The notes under the pieces are model-generated. The model searched no databases and was not told the origin of the DNA. It saw only the letters and a program-made list of their open reading frames with translations. DNA of 64,000 bases, from positions 2,232,001-2,296,000 of the forward strand of contig JAQFWX010000002.1 in assembly GCA_027605045.1 (NCBI GenBank). The letters run 5' to 3'. The position numbers were made by a program, and so were the translations under genes. The DNA is from Phallus indusiatus. Taxonomy: Eukaryota; Basidiomycota; Agaricomycetes; Phallales; Phallaceae. Below, piece by piece: positions 1-12,719 of this stretch (position 1 is its first letter; each line of letters starts with the position of its first letter).

Positions 1-3000
1 AAAGTAAGAGCCGTCACCTTGCTTGAGACTCTACTGCAGCTGCTCAAAGTACGGGTGCGGACATCCCATACTTTAATATTATCCTCCTCATCACAGCTTA
101 AAAGGCGGTCGCCACTTGTAGAGAATGTGATAATGGTGAGTCGTTTGCCTGATTTGTCTATAGTGAGTACCTCCTTTTCGTCGATGTTCCAAAGACAAAG
201 AGAAGACGGTCGATTGATGTCAACATAAGCAATGGACCAGTGATTATCCTCTGGAGAAATTTCGGCGAGTGATCGATGATTAACCAGCACAGTGGCGGCT
301 TTTAATACTGGGGTTTCCGCATGATCCAGGACTCGAAGGTCTCCGGCTTGAAATTTAGACTTAGCCACCGCCAGAATGACATGTTGTCCCTTGTGCCAAG
401 CTTCAGCTTGATCGGCGTCGTCAATATCATCTTCGTTCTCACTCCTGTTGTCGATTTCATCCCGATCAAGCCAATCCCATGCTAGAACATGTACCGTACC
501 GTGATGTTCATTAACTGCTATGTGTGTCGCATTGGATGATAGGGCGTATACATAATGGTGATCGAAAGCGCGGCGTCGCCATGAGTAGTCCTTTCCTGTC
601 GATACATTCCAGATCAAGCACTCGTTTTTGTGATAAATGAAAAGATCTTCCCCATTCGGAGAGAACCCTGCTCTGAGATATTGGGACTGTTTCTGAAACC
701 GGCAAACCATCGTCCTTGTCTGTATGTCATAAACCTCTATGTCATAAGCCTTGTTGTCCCCAACCTCAGAGTTCGTGATGTCAAAGATGATGTGATTGTC
801 GCTTAATGCCACTAATTGGTAATCCTTGGTGAACGACACAAACGAAACGAATGTCTTTTCTCGAGTATCCCAAAGTCGCAACACTTCCCCTTTGGGCTGA
901 ATGCCGACGAACCTTCCTGTTGAGGAGAACATAACCGTTGAGTATGGAATGTCTTCGAAGGGTTTGACACGAGTCTCTCTATCATAGCAAATAATAGCTT
1001 TATCGGTCCTGAAAGCGACGAAACGTCCATCGGGAGAGATATGGCAAGAATAGCATTCTTTCGGCGCAATTTCTTCGTTGGACTCGTATGAGACATTCCC
1101 CGTCTTTTCCTCCCAGATCAAGATACCTCCATGTTTATAACAACAGTAGACCAGTTCTCCATTCAATGAAAATACGATATCCCTGACACGCGCCTTTTCT
1201 TTTGGACTCGTCTGACAAAGCATTTCGCCAGTAATATAATCCCACACCCATAAATCCCCGTTGTTGAAGCCAGCTGCAATATGGTTGTTTTGAGGGGAAA
1301 ATGCAAGGTTGGCAAGCGATGATGAGGGGTGTTTTTGGATAATACTGTTTTTGAATTGAGGCTCGAGGGATATAGGTTGACCGACATCCACGCTGAAAAG
1401 GTGCGGATACTGAGGAAGATATTGTGATGATATGAATGATTCCTTTGAGATATAAGGAAGGGTGGAAAGGTAAAGATGGGGTGTGCTCTCCGTCATCATC
1501 TCTCCAAATTTGAACAAAAATTGTGATGCCTCTTCTGCGAGTGAAGCTAATTTAGGATACCTATTCTACATATCAAGTATTTTAATTTTAAATCACCACA
1601 TAAATTGTGAACACTTACTCTTACTTTTGCCATACTTATTAGGATCTGCATTCCAGAACGACCATGATTATATACCTCCGCTAAGAGACTAAGCACTTCA
1701 AACAAGTACAGTAATTTGGTGTGAAACAAATTGTTGATTTCACCCAGAAGGTCATCAAGTTTCGAATATTGCAAGTGATACGCCCAATAACAACATGCAT
1801 ATGACAAGCATGATGGAATTGCTTGCGCCACTTGAGTTTCAAAATTCGGTATGTCTCGATTGCGTTTGTGTGATGTTTCTAGTTCGCATATGTTGAACCG
1901 GAGCATTCCATTCATGACCCGTAGACATGCATCCGTGAAATAACTTTGGTCCGATGTATCGATGTAATATCGGTTGGGAATTCCTGATGTTTGTTTGGGT
2001 TCGAGGAAAAAGTCGAAAAGGGAGGCATGTATTGGTCGAAGTTTGACAGTCAATCTGTCAATACCGATGAACAGGGAATTCAACACCTTCAATACAGCTT
2101 TGACGTCATGAATGTCCCCGCAAATAGGTCCAAAAAACTCTTGCAAGTCCGAGACTGAAAGTGGTTTCCGTGCGACTATAAGTGCCCCGACGCATTTTTT
2201 CAACATATCGACATATTCGGGATCTCCACATTCTTCTTGATCGTCGAGGATTTCGTGATACCGCTCGTACAGAGAAGGAGGAGGTTTGGAAAGGACGGCT
2301 TCTAGTCGCTGTCTTGCTTTAAATGGACCGAGTTTCCGGATATGAAGACATGTAAGTCTAGCACATATGAAAAGGTCTTGCGCTTGATGGGCTAATAAAT
2401 ACCGCCAGTTCTCCACTGTATCCAACGTCTTCGCCATGTCAGCAAGCTCATTGGAGACGAATTTTTGAATGTCATTTCGTGTGCTGGCAGAGTCAATGTC
2501 AGCCATATATTTGCAATGAACGTTCGGATGTTGATGAAACTGTTCAATGTCATCCTCGGGACGAGAGGTTATTATGATACGATAATTGCTCGGAAGCTCC
2601 GAACTTCGCTCAAAAAGCAAGTTCAGAAGGTTCTTGCGTTCCCTTTGGCCACCGCTTTCATCCAGAGCATCAATGATAATGACCAGCCGCTTTGTCGTCC
2701 TTTTGGACGGCTTGATAATCATCTCGTTGAATTGCACTTCGGGATCCAACGACTTTCTAGTCGCGATCTTTTTGACAGCCTGTACGAGATTGCGTTTCCA
2801 TAAGACATTGTGGAAATGGTGCTGAATAAGTACTTGAATAGCTCTTTATTATTCTGGCTGAAGCAGAAAAATGATCCAAGTTGATCATTTAAATTCTTCG
2901 CAATTGTATGAGCGACTGCGGATTTCCCGGTTCCTGCCTGTCCACTGAGGATGAGAACTCGTTCGGTCGTATCCTTGTTAACCCACTCCTCTATGTCTTT

Positions 3001-4399
3001 GATGAGCGTTTGACGAGTTCCAGGTAGGCATTTCTTCTCCTCCGCAAGTCCTACGCCATGGGCATATGGTAGATCGTCAAGAAGATTGAAAACCTCTAAC
3101 ATGTAATATTTAAGGAACCAAGTATACGTACTAGGAATAACGAATACTTACCCATATTTGTTGCTATATCAAGCAATAAGAGATCTTGATTATTTTTCCT
3201 GATTTGATCAAATGATTTCTTGAACTCTGAGATTCTGTCGTTGAGGATTGGTCCTTTTATGAGGTTCGTAGCTGAATCAAACATCACATTAACTTAGAAC
3301 GAAAAGAATAAGAAAAAGTAGGTACCTGAATTATTCTCGGTGTAATCCTTGATGAATTTGGCACATTCGCAAGTTTTATCGATGAGAAGTCTCAATTGGC
3401 CGGTTTGAGTGTCTCTAAGAACAGACAGTCGGTCCGCTCCATCTATGTACTCATAAATGAACTGTAATTCCCCAAGTAATTCTTTGATATTGTCGGTCCG
3501 ATCTTGATTCGCCTGAAGAATCTGATAGGCGAATAAGCTACTGTTGAAAATAAAAATCAAACGCCGGCTTACACTCGGAACCATGGACACAATGCTCCAA
3601 ATTTGTTGGGCCCATGGATTTAACTATGATTTTAGTTAGGATTAAAAATTACTAGCTACGATTCAAAAACTAACCGCAGCAACGGGATCTATTGCTGTCT
3701 TGACGATTCCGAGATACGTGAGAAACTTGGACCAGGTTTCCCCTTCTGCAAAATGGATTTCCTTGCTCTTTTGTTTCGCGATGTCGAGCATATCCTTGAA
3801 ACGATCTTCCTTGATAGCGAAGCTTAGCTGACCCTTCTTTCCCAGTTGAGTGCTACAAGCTCCTGGAATAAATTTATAGATGAGAGTTAACAACGAATAC
3901 CGCGAAACGTACCGGCAGATGTATTAAGAAGATCTGACACGATAGTTGTTGTATATTCCCCAATAGTCTCCGACTTGTCATTTTTCTCCTTTTTCATAAA
4001 AATTTTAAAGTGAATCGTGAAATCGGCCGTAACATTATAACTTTTCAAATTTACTGATTAGCCAAAGAGTCGGTGAATTTGTTTAATCTGATGGACCCAC
4101 AGAATCTGTTCGCTCCAAACAATACATTTCCCTTGAGACTGTCCTTCGACTAATTTCGATGGTTCGTTATCACCACCGATGATTTTTGTGATTTCGATTA
4201 AGAAGATCCGTTTGTGAATCTTCAGAGAAGGAATGGGAGGATCTGTCAGTTTGATATCTGAATAGTATGATAAGCTGCATTCTATGTTGTGTTAATGATT
4301 TAGTACCAGAGATAGTATATCGACGCTGCTCAAATCTGCAACAGAAATCGGTTAATTATTAACGTTAAAGAAATAATAAATTCACAATGACGATGACAT
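1..4399 (-). pseudogene. NLR-like C2/NACHT/WD40 gene, unit 1; frameshifted and cut by window start
   Basis: The homologous start codon is at 4399. Several small 5' exons lead to the NACHT exon (about 3095 down to 1625), an intron (about 1566-1624) and a WD40 exon from 1565 that stays open to base 1, so the 3' end lies outside the window. The Walker A motif GQAGTGKS and Walker B IIIDALDE are both present but in different frames. At 2808-2814 a short block replaces about 20 bases found in unit 2 (after YLFSTIS), a net loss of 16 bases between the two motifs. No GT-AG intron that I could construct restores the frame. Outside this site the copy is very close to unit 2, so the lesion looks recent. 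An intact protein would be a STAND ATPase sensor. As it stands it can give only a C2-helical-partial NACHT fragment, unless the difference is a sequencing or assembly error. Confidence 0.8.
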
Positions 4400-4900
4400 G
4401 GTTTGATTGTTTTCCAAAAAAAAAAAAAAAACTCAGTTTAGTGAGGATTGAGAGTGAGTAGATGAGAGTGTAGCCTGATAATATCGTTGGGCTTTGGTTG
4501 AGAGTGGGAGAACAATAACGTTGCCACGCGTTTTTCACCTTCGGATTCTTCGGATGAACGCCTGTCATTATATTAGGAACAACAGTTGTATTGGATGACC
4601 TGTATGTACTACATTGGCAAACGGTGACAGCAAAACCTGAAATTTGAAATTTAAAAGCCCGACGTGCCTGGTTTCTCAAACATTTCGCCCTGGTCCAACC
4701 CAGCCCAACCGTCCAAACCTAATCAGCCTGATCCCGTGCTGCTGCCCAACGATAATGTCCATCGAATGTCTCAATGGCTCTCGCAAATTCATAAGACCTC
4801 ACTGAGATTGGATACCACAGAAAGTCCGCTGTTGAGCCCTAAAACGATGTACATGTACCGTTTGTCGTATTACTTGTTCAGTAAATGTTAATATATCACC
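4400..4900 (-). promoter_or_regulatory. Conserved 5' flank of NLR unit 1
   Basis: The roughly 500 bases upstream of the start are recognisably shared with the same place in unit 2 (23810-24310), in weaker form with unit 3 (35203-35470), and with the flank of the stub (35720-36150). Shared marks are an A-rich run just upstream of the ATG, AGAGAACAATGA-like and CACCTGTGATT-like blocks, and GATGTACATGTACCG further out. No protein frame is kept across copies, so I read this as promoter and 5' untranslated sequence. No TATA box was identified. Confidence 0.35.
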
Positions 4901-6480
4901 ATCACCGTTCAAGATTTTCTGACTGAGATTGTTCTTCCGACTCTTTCGCAGCATTGCCGCTCCGATTCCCGGGCTTCCAGATAGAGTTCACTAAAAGCAC
5001 CTGTAGTCTTCAATGTTCAACCCCTATATTCTCTTATCCGTATAAGAATGCATCAAAGTTAAGGATGATGGATACTGACCGACTCTCTGACGGCCCTTTC
5101 CCAGCGATTTTAGACATAGACATCACAATCACTTCAAAATTGAGGTAAACCTCAGGCTGTTCGGAACGCAGTCTCAACTCTTCAACACTCCAACGGGACG
5201 TTATTCAAATAAATTAATAATCATATCGGACATCTACAGTGCAGCATACCCATCAAATTGCGTTCATGACACATCACAGTTTCTTCGGCGATGATTTCTT
5301 TCATCTTCGCAGAGCCGCCGTGGGCAACTCTAAAAGGGAAAAACATTCGCGAATGTCGATGAACATTGATGGATTCAGACCAAGGGGTAGGCATGGGACT
5401 GTACGATGAACAGCGAGGGACTTAGATGGAACCGTGTTTCTCCATTGAGGCTCCATCGTCGGTTGGGTGCGATGTGCTGGTAAAGAAGCTTAGAACGCGC
5501 TGTTGTTCTCAGAAAGATTCCGAATAGACTTGCGCGTGTTGCATTTCACCTTCGGTACCCAATTGACGCGAGAACTCCTGTTCATTAGGCTCTCGTCAAG
5601 TCGTTTTCTTGTCGTACCCAACATACTTTATTCGTGTACTGATTCACTGTACGATTCCACAAGAGCTTCGAGATCGGTGTCGGTAGAAGCCGCGCTACAG
5701 GGCAAGCTGACACCGAGAATATTGGCGTGTCCGAGGTAGGCTGTACACGATGAATATATTAAAGTTGGGAATGTAGCGAGACGTTATCCGACACTCTTGG
5801 ACAAAGTGTTCCTGACATAAATGTCAACCTGGAGTGTACCTTTGGGAACACATTCACGGTATGACGAGCTTAGGAGACGATCCAGTGCATGTAAGCTAGA
5901 CCAGGCGATTAGAACGAACAGCGTTGAGAGAAGGAAGACCATGATAATATCACAGAATTGACTTATTAGGCAAAGATCTGACCTGCATTCTCACATTCAC
6001 TAGGTATCCTACCCCGTTTTCCAGCAACACAAGTCGTAACGTGTAACGTGTTCAAGAGCGTAGCTTTGGTGAATCCAAACGAATAACGAGTACAATATCT
6101 TGTGCGTCCATTTTAGCTGAGTCTCGGCGGCAGATAGATGAAATAATGAATCGATAGTATTTGAAATGACTTATGGCGGGCCCGATGGTGAAGAGGATGT
6201 GATTCGGGGAGAAGTATCGGGAGTCTACAGAACGAGGGCGATAGGCTGACGCTGGAAAACGGGAGTGTGATGCAGGGAAAAGATATAGAAAACCATGATA
6301 CAAATATACGGTAATTTTTTTGTGGATAAGAGCTGATATATGATACGGGAAGAGAGGTGTCTTGAAAGTGCCGCGTTATGGTCGTAAACGACGCACCGGG
6401 AGATGCCGAGCTCGACCACGCAAAGCCTGACACGAGTTTTTCCGCTGCAGAACCGCAACTCTTACACATCACGGAGGAAC
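4901..6480. other. Intergenic, no gene seen; part of segmental duplication
   Basis: No open frame here is shared with the duplicate at 24,311-26,000 in a way that suggests coding. The sequence near 5860-6020 (GATCCAGTGCATGTAAGCTAG and the following block) recurs at 25230-25375 and at 36625-36780, showing that all NLR units carried this far-upstream module. Confidence 0.5.
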
Positions 6481-8455
6481 GACGTTCGATAACAGTGAGG
6501 TCTCTGGGCTTGGATTTGAAAGTAGTCCAGCCATTCCAGAACGCGGGATAAATCTAGGTTCTCGGCTGCCCAGGTTCTCTGTTGTGAATAGGTGATCATG
6601 ATTGTTACGTCCTTCGCCCCATTGGATGATGTCTGCTGAAGTCACTCAGCCACTGGCCTGGATTGTCTGGAGGTCCTTACGCAGGACCATGATTGCATTC
6701 ACAGCTGAAAGTCGCTGTAAGCGTGCAGCGTTCGTCCGTTTCTCCATCAGGATGTGGTGATCTCCTGGTTGCCGTGCTATTCTCAGCTTTCAAAGCGTTA
6801 AGAATAAAACTGACTATGGTGCTATGTATACGACAGCTAAGTATATATTGTAGTTTCACTTTGTAGAGTAAGCCCGACTTGAATAAAATGATTTACATAT
6901 GGCTTTCAGACTGCATGAACCTAAATGAGAAGTTACGAAGATGGATCCTTGTATTGGTTAAACTACGTACCAGGATTGAACTGAATAGAATCGCCAGGGC
7001 TCAGTACTCAGACCGGAGCTGCTGACTGGAACACGAATGGTGTAAGTTGAATCTGTTCTTAACATTTTCAAATAGTTGGCGATGACTGAGTCTAGATAAG
7101 GAAGGACTGTAGTGGATACACCGATGAAAGGCCGTGTAATCATTGTACCAATATATCCATTACTGGATGAACGATTTCGATTGTCTTCGCACGATCGCTG
7201 CCGGTGAATTTGAAGGAGACGATTTCGACATTATGAACGTCATTGCTGACGAAACCAGAGTAGCGCAGGACGATCTGCTCATGGGCTAGGTATAGACATT
7301 GAACAATAGAACTCTTCTCCATCGTTGCTTGGTCGGTTGCTTGGAAAATGGTACGTTGGTGTTACGGTGGAGGAGCTTGGCATCGAGTTGTGCGTGTCAA
7401 ATTCCGCGCGACATAGCCTTTTTCTTGCAATTGACGCAAAAATTGTCGCTCGTCAGGCCTTCAGGTGTCATTGTGTCGTCTTCTCCATCAAAGCTTATCG
7501 TATCTGAATGTTCTTCGTGTCCCAGTTCAGCTTCATCGTCGGTGTTGGTAGACACGGAGCCGATTTTGAAGTTGTTATCGGACAAGCTACTACCGTACCA
7601 CAGGTAGAAGGTGCCCATGGTGAGTCTGTTGGCGTTGATGTTGATGTTGGTGTTGGTGGGGATTGACGAAACCTTTTCCGACATGGGTGTTTGTGGGAAG
7701 GGTACCTTTGGAAACGCATTCAGACTCAACAGAGATTGAAAGCAACCTGTGCAAACTAAATGGCTTGAGACAACGAGAACAAAAGACAGTAATGGTTACA
7801 TACCGAACCCATGTACTAGCTCTAATTCTCTCAATTCGAACTGTGGGTGTACGCCATTGAGAATCAGTCGTATTCCGTCATCCGGCAACACTAGCAGCAT
7901 AACTGCAACTATGTCCAGGTCCACCGGCGGCGATGACGCAGTCTTATAAGCAGCCCACCAAGCTCGGATAGACTAGCAAGAGCGCCACCAACGTAGGCCT
8001 TCGAGAGTACTACATCTTTATCGAGAGGGACAAACACGAATTCGATGAATATCTCCAAGACCTGTTAAGCCTCAGCGTTTGATTTGTTCGCAAAAGGCGA
8101 ATGAAAAGAACGGTGTCTGTTGCGTTGGTTTTCACGAAACCTTGTTCGTACACAGAAGAAAAGGTGAGCGGAGGAGACTGAGAAAGGCCTATGACGAAGA
8201 GGCTCAAGAAGAAATGTTGGTTGAGAGCCCAAAAGAAGTATTGTAGGACGACAAGACGGAAACGGTTTGTCCCACGAGGAAAGATGATGTGAGTCCCGTT
8301 CCCAAGGCAGACAGAGGGGCGGTATAATGAAGGTCTGATGCAGAGGAAATGCAAATTTAGTTAGAAAAAGGATGGAAGCACGGTGTATTTTGTGCTAATG
8401 CGTACCTAATACGGGAAAGATAACCGCGTCGTCGGTTGCCTGACAGTGGTATGGT
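6481..8455 (-). repeat. Degenerate dispersed repeat, copy 1 (membrane-protein-like remnant)
   Basis: This module recurs at 15120-16990 and 26000-27780. Shared marks include the block around GACGAAACCAGAGCAG and, on the minus strand, a frame with the pattern HIIFP.RGTNR.RLV.LQY.FW (about 8150-8330) followed by a hydrophobic stretch. Intron-like GT...CTAAC...AG borders can be seen, but frames are interrupted, so this is a decayed gene family or a transposon remnant. No known domain is recognised. Confidence 0.45.
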
Positions 8456-9520
8456 GGTGCTACAATAGATGAGCTTGACAATTGAGCTGCGTATGTTTAA
8501 ACTCCGCGCGATATATTTCTTATCTTGGTCTGTGGTTGACGAAAGAGTTGTTGCCAGGCTTTATCGTGTCGTCTTTTCAAAAGCTAGCTGTTCGTCGTGT
8601 CTCAGTTCAGCTTCAACGTCAGAGTTGGTAGGCAGGAGACCGGTCTTGAAAACGATACTGGACAAGCTGTTACCGTGTCGCGGGTAAAATCTGTCCGCAG
8701 TGAATCGTTGGTGTTGTTGTTGTTGGTATTGACGGGGGACGACGAAACGTTTTCCGACTGAGTTTGGACATGGTGTTTGTGATGTAGATACGGGGGGTAT
8801 TTTCGGAAATACATTCAGACTTGATAAGTTTACGAAGCAGCCCATGTAAACTAAATGACCGGAGTCAGCGAGAACAAAAGACAATGACGATTACATACCG
8901 AACTCATCCCCTAGTTCTAATTCTCTCAATCCGAACTGCGTGTTCGCGTCCGTTGAGAGTCAGTCATATTCCGTCATCCAGCAAGACTAGCAGCACAACT
9001 GCAACTATAACCAGGTCCAAGAACGTAGGCCTTCAAGAGTGCAACATCTTCTATTGGGAGGGATAAGCGAATTTGTCGAGTATGTATCGCTACGGCTCCA
9101 AAGCGTTTGGAATGTTCGCAAAAGTGAATGAGCTCCAGACATGAAATGAGAACAGTGCTTTGTGCGTCTGTTCCCACCGAGCCTTGTTCTCAGAAGAAAT
9201 GGGAAGCGGATGAGCTGGAAACGACATATGGCAGGGGAGATTGAGAATACGTGTTGATGGAGCCCAAGAGAAGTATCCCGGGAAGAAAAAACGGACGCAG
9301 TCTGTCCCAAAGGGAAGAAAGGTGATGTGGGCCCGTTCCCAAGGTAAGTACTAAGTAAAAGTACGTTATGGTTGTGAGTACTGAGCAGATCGTAGTGAGG
9401 ATGTCGCGCTAACCGACGCACCGGGTGTTTCCGAGCTGGACACAGTTGACGCTCCCTCTCTCGTGTCGCGTCTCCTCTTCTAGCCGTGTATAACAAGGCT
9501 CAAGATGGACTAGACCCATT
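8456..9520 (-). repeat. Degenerate dispersed repeat, half-unit copy 2
   Basis: A second, shorter member lies directly next to the first and begins with a similar block (GTCGTCGGTTGCCTGACAGT). It shares the segment CTAATTCTCTCAATCCGAACTG and the CACCGGGTGTTTCCGAGCTG block near 9420. It is duplicated at 27790-28735. Frames are broken and it is probably non-coding now. Confidence 0.4.
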
Positions 9521-9621
9521 TGATGGAACGGATGTGCTCAGTGAAGGCGTTAATATACTATTATTATTGGTGAGTTCAGACTAATATTGACGGTCCTCGA
9601 TCCGGGTTTGATTCATTCAAA

Positions 9622-11879
9622 CGTGCTGGGACTGAGGATATATCAACCATTCCAATGGTAGTCCACAATAGCCGTACTCGTTGCAATTTGGATACCAGGC
9701 CATGCGTACTCTAGAGTCTGGAGAGTTTAGATGCGCAGTACCAGCGTACTTACATAGAGATGAGACGGGGGCGTTTTTTCAACATTGACTTGTAGCGACT
9801 TCTTATAGATGCGTTTTTATAACGTCGAACATAATCTCTTCGTACTCTGTCCTGATTGAGAGTCTGTGTCGGGGTAAGCTTGATTTAGCCCTCGAATTCT
9901 ATGGGAAACTAAAACATCGTGTTGAATAGATCAATTTTCGCGGCCACTTTGGATGCCCTGAACGATTATTTCATCCGCCTGCACCCTTGTTCTTACGTCT
10001 CTTGATATGCATCGGCTATTTAAAACTGATTGTTTTTGGATGATTGTCTGAAATGGCTAAATGACGAACAGGTATGTGTTTTTACTGTCCCAACTCATGT
10101 GATGTTTAATCCTCAAGCAGTTTCTCGGCGCATTCATGCCTACGTAGTATTATATTGGCATAGCTGTTTTAACTTCCGGAGAAATCTCACCGCCATCAGT
10201 CGCAATCTCATACATATTTCCTGGTCATCGTTACCATTATCTTCAAGAAAGTGGGAAAAGTCGAAATTTCGAACGGATGGTTCAGCTTAGGTTTTCACGA
10301 TTGTATGGAAGCTGTTCAATTTGAAGGTGTTCGTTGTTCCCGGTAGGTCTGTTATTATACTATTTCAGCATTTATTTTGATAAACTTCGTCAGCAAAGAA
10401 AGTCCACGCTGGTTTTGTGTGATCTCGGTGGCAAATTATTTTTCAAGTTCATGAATTCCGTCGTGTTATTTCTCAATCTCTCTCGCGTAAATACATCTCC
10501 TTCTGTCCTTTCATACTCACAGAAAATCTGATTTCCCAATTTGTTCGAGGGAAGGGGCATACTTTGCACCTTATAACAAATGACATTGTCGGCCCATCTA
10601 CCGCTAGAGAGGATAGCAACTATGTATATGCCTAGTTTAACTTGATTTCAACGTTAGTGCCTATTCAATTTTGCTATTTTTTGAATATAAAATCTCATTG
10701 AATGACACGTAGTCTCGTTTCTTTCCCGAAGTCCCCGAGCTCCGCTTCTTCCGTAACCGGCGTTGTTGTGAGGTATTTAATGTAGAAGTTCCACCCTCAT
10801 AAACCTGATTAGCTCATTCTTTATCCCTCTCAGGTATACTGATGTGATACTGGACACAGCTGAGGCGACGGAATTTCTAGCTTCGTTCGACATATAGAAC
10901 CGGACAAGCTCGCAACACCCAGAGTACAAAATCACGTCGAACACAACTGACAGGCGACAAGCTTTACAAGAATCTGTTATTGAGGACTTTAAAAAATACA
11001 ATCTCTTCTAACGGTTCAGACTTATGACTTTCAATTATGAGGCAATATGCTCGCAAGTTGTGTTCCCTATATATACCGGTGTCGACGGGTTGAAACTGTG
11101 TCCGTCCTGAGACATTTAAATCCTCCTTCGGGTAACGGTAACGCGATTATACACTCACATACCCCTTCCGTTTCCACTGATTTTAATAAAACGGGTTTCG
11201 TTACCAGGTAGTGCTGTGGCAGCAAGAGTTCAGAGGCCACGCAAGAAGAACTATGGCTGCGGCAGGCACTTTTTCTTGGAGGGAGTTGAATGACCATGAG
11301 CCCATCGCCAATGCATACTTCTTACACTAAATATGTGCATACTGGTTTTCATCACGATATACTCAGCATCTTTGGTGGATTTTGGTGTCGATAAACTACC
11401 TGCGTCTTTATGAGACAGACGGAGCAGCCACGGCGATAGCTGAAGCCTTCAAGAAGAAAATGCCCTGGATAACGCTGTAGAAATGTCAATATGGAGGAAT
11501 GAGTGGATTGACGAGAAACTTGGATTGAAGGTTCGACTATCAAGCTTTAACTGTTCCTTCATCGTTAACAGACTTTATCGCTTCAATCTCCATTCCCGAT
11601 GTGTGCACATGCTCCGCCTTCTCAGTATTACTCTTCGCGTGTATCTGCATAGACGAAGGCATACACTTTGACGTGAATCAAAGTAATCAGTTCCTTAAAA
11701 GCGCTTTGGAACGCGAGCTCGACGACAATTGGGCAGTCTGACCTATGTAATGTCATACGAGCAGGGACCATAATTGAAGAATTAAATTACATTTACGTAG
11801 CATCAACGCAAATTCTCCATGCTCTTGTAATCATCACACCACATAGTCGCTGATGAAACCAGAGCTGGGAGGAAGCGAA
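9622..11879. other. Unique intergenic spacer, no gene seen
   Basis: This stretch follows the end of the segmental duplication. Only short unconserved open frames are present, without domain signatures or clear splice-supported coding sequence. A short block near 10760 (GTTGTGAGGTATTTA) is also found near 28976. Confidence 0.5.
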
Positions 11880-12719
11880 AGTCAATCTCCAGATTAGTCT
11901 TAGGTTTTATCATGTCGTCTCCTCTGCTGTGTTCTTCATGGCGAATGCTTCGAGGTCGATGTCGTAGAAGCGAGTCTGGTTTTACAAGCGTTACGGAACA
12001 AGCTGCTACCGTATTCGAAACTATTGGCGTGTCCAGGTGTAAGCTGATGGTAAATCTGTTCTGTTCCTGTTGATATTGGTTACAGTGTTATAGCGGTACG
12101 TATGTCGATGTCAACCTGGAATATTTCCGAGGAGACGTTCCATAGTACGACGAAGTTGGGAGGAAATCCATGTAACTAGAAGATGACTAGAATCAACGAC
12201 GACAACAAAAGACCATGACGACTACATACCGAGTCCGTATATTAATTCTAATTCTCTTGATCTGACCTGCGTTACTATTTCTCTGAGAGTCATATCCTGT
12301 CTCCAGCGTAAATGTCACGGTATCCAGATTCACTAGGAACAATAGCCGAACAAGTAGTGCACCAAACTGGAAACGCTATGCCGACATAGATCCTCAAGAG
12401 TACACCTTCATATGAAGAATAAACGCGAAGTAGAGAGTACCACCACTGTTCCATTAAGATTCAAAGCTTTTAGCATGTCCGTTAAGAACCTTGGCACATG
12501 AGCTCTGGGTATGGATGACGAAAACAATTTCTTGCAAGTTCGTTTCCGCTAAGCCATTGGTGCACGCAATGAACGGATGAGACTAGAGATGACTTATGAT
12601 TAGGGCACAGTGTGTCGAAAGTGGAGGAAATGTATTGTGGGACTTCAAAAAGCGAACGCGGCCAGGAACGACAGTGACCTAATTGCAAGGAGATCGAGGC
12701 GGGATACAAAAAGGTACGA
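11880..12719 (-). repeat. Degenerate dispersed repeat, diverged copy 3
   Basis: This stretch carries diverged versions of the repeat's marks: a GACGACAACAAAAGACCATGACGA-like block near 12200, followed by TACATACCGAGTC and a TTGATCTGACCTGCG block. The GTCGGGTGTTTCCGACACC block near 12738 sits just inside the adjoining retrotransposon remnant, which suggests the element inserted into or beside this repeat. No intact gene. Confidence 0.35.

Larger units (their letters stand above)
1..9621. repeat. Segmental duplication, copy A (NLR unit 1 plus upstream flank)
   Basis: Base 1 aligns with 19318, and similarity continues, with small indels, through the NLR gene and about 5.2 kb of its upstream flank to about 9621. 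The partner is 19318-28806. The shared part ends near the motif GTTCAGACTAATAT (about 9575 and 28762) and the following GATCCGGG. The left end lies outside the window. Confidence 0.85.
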
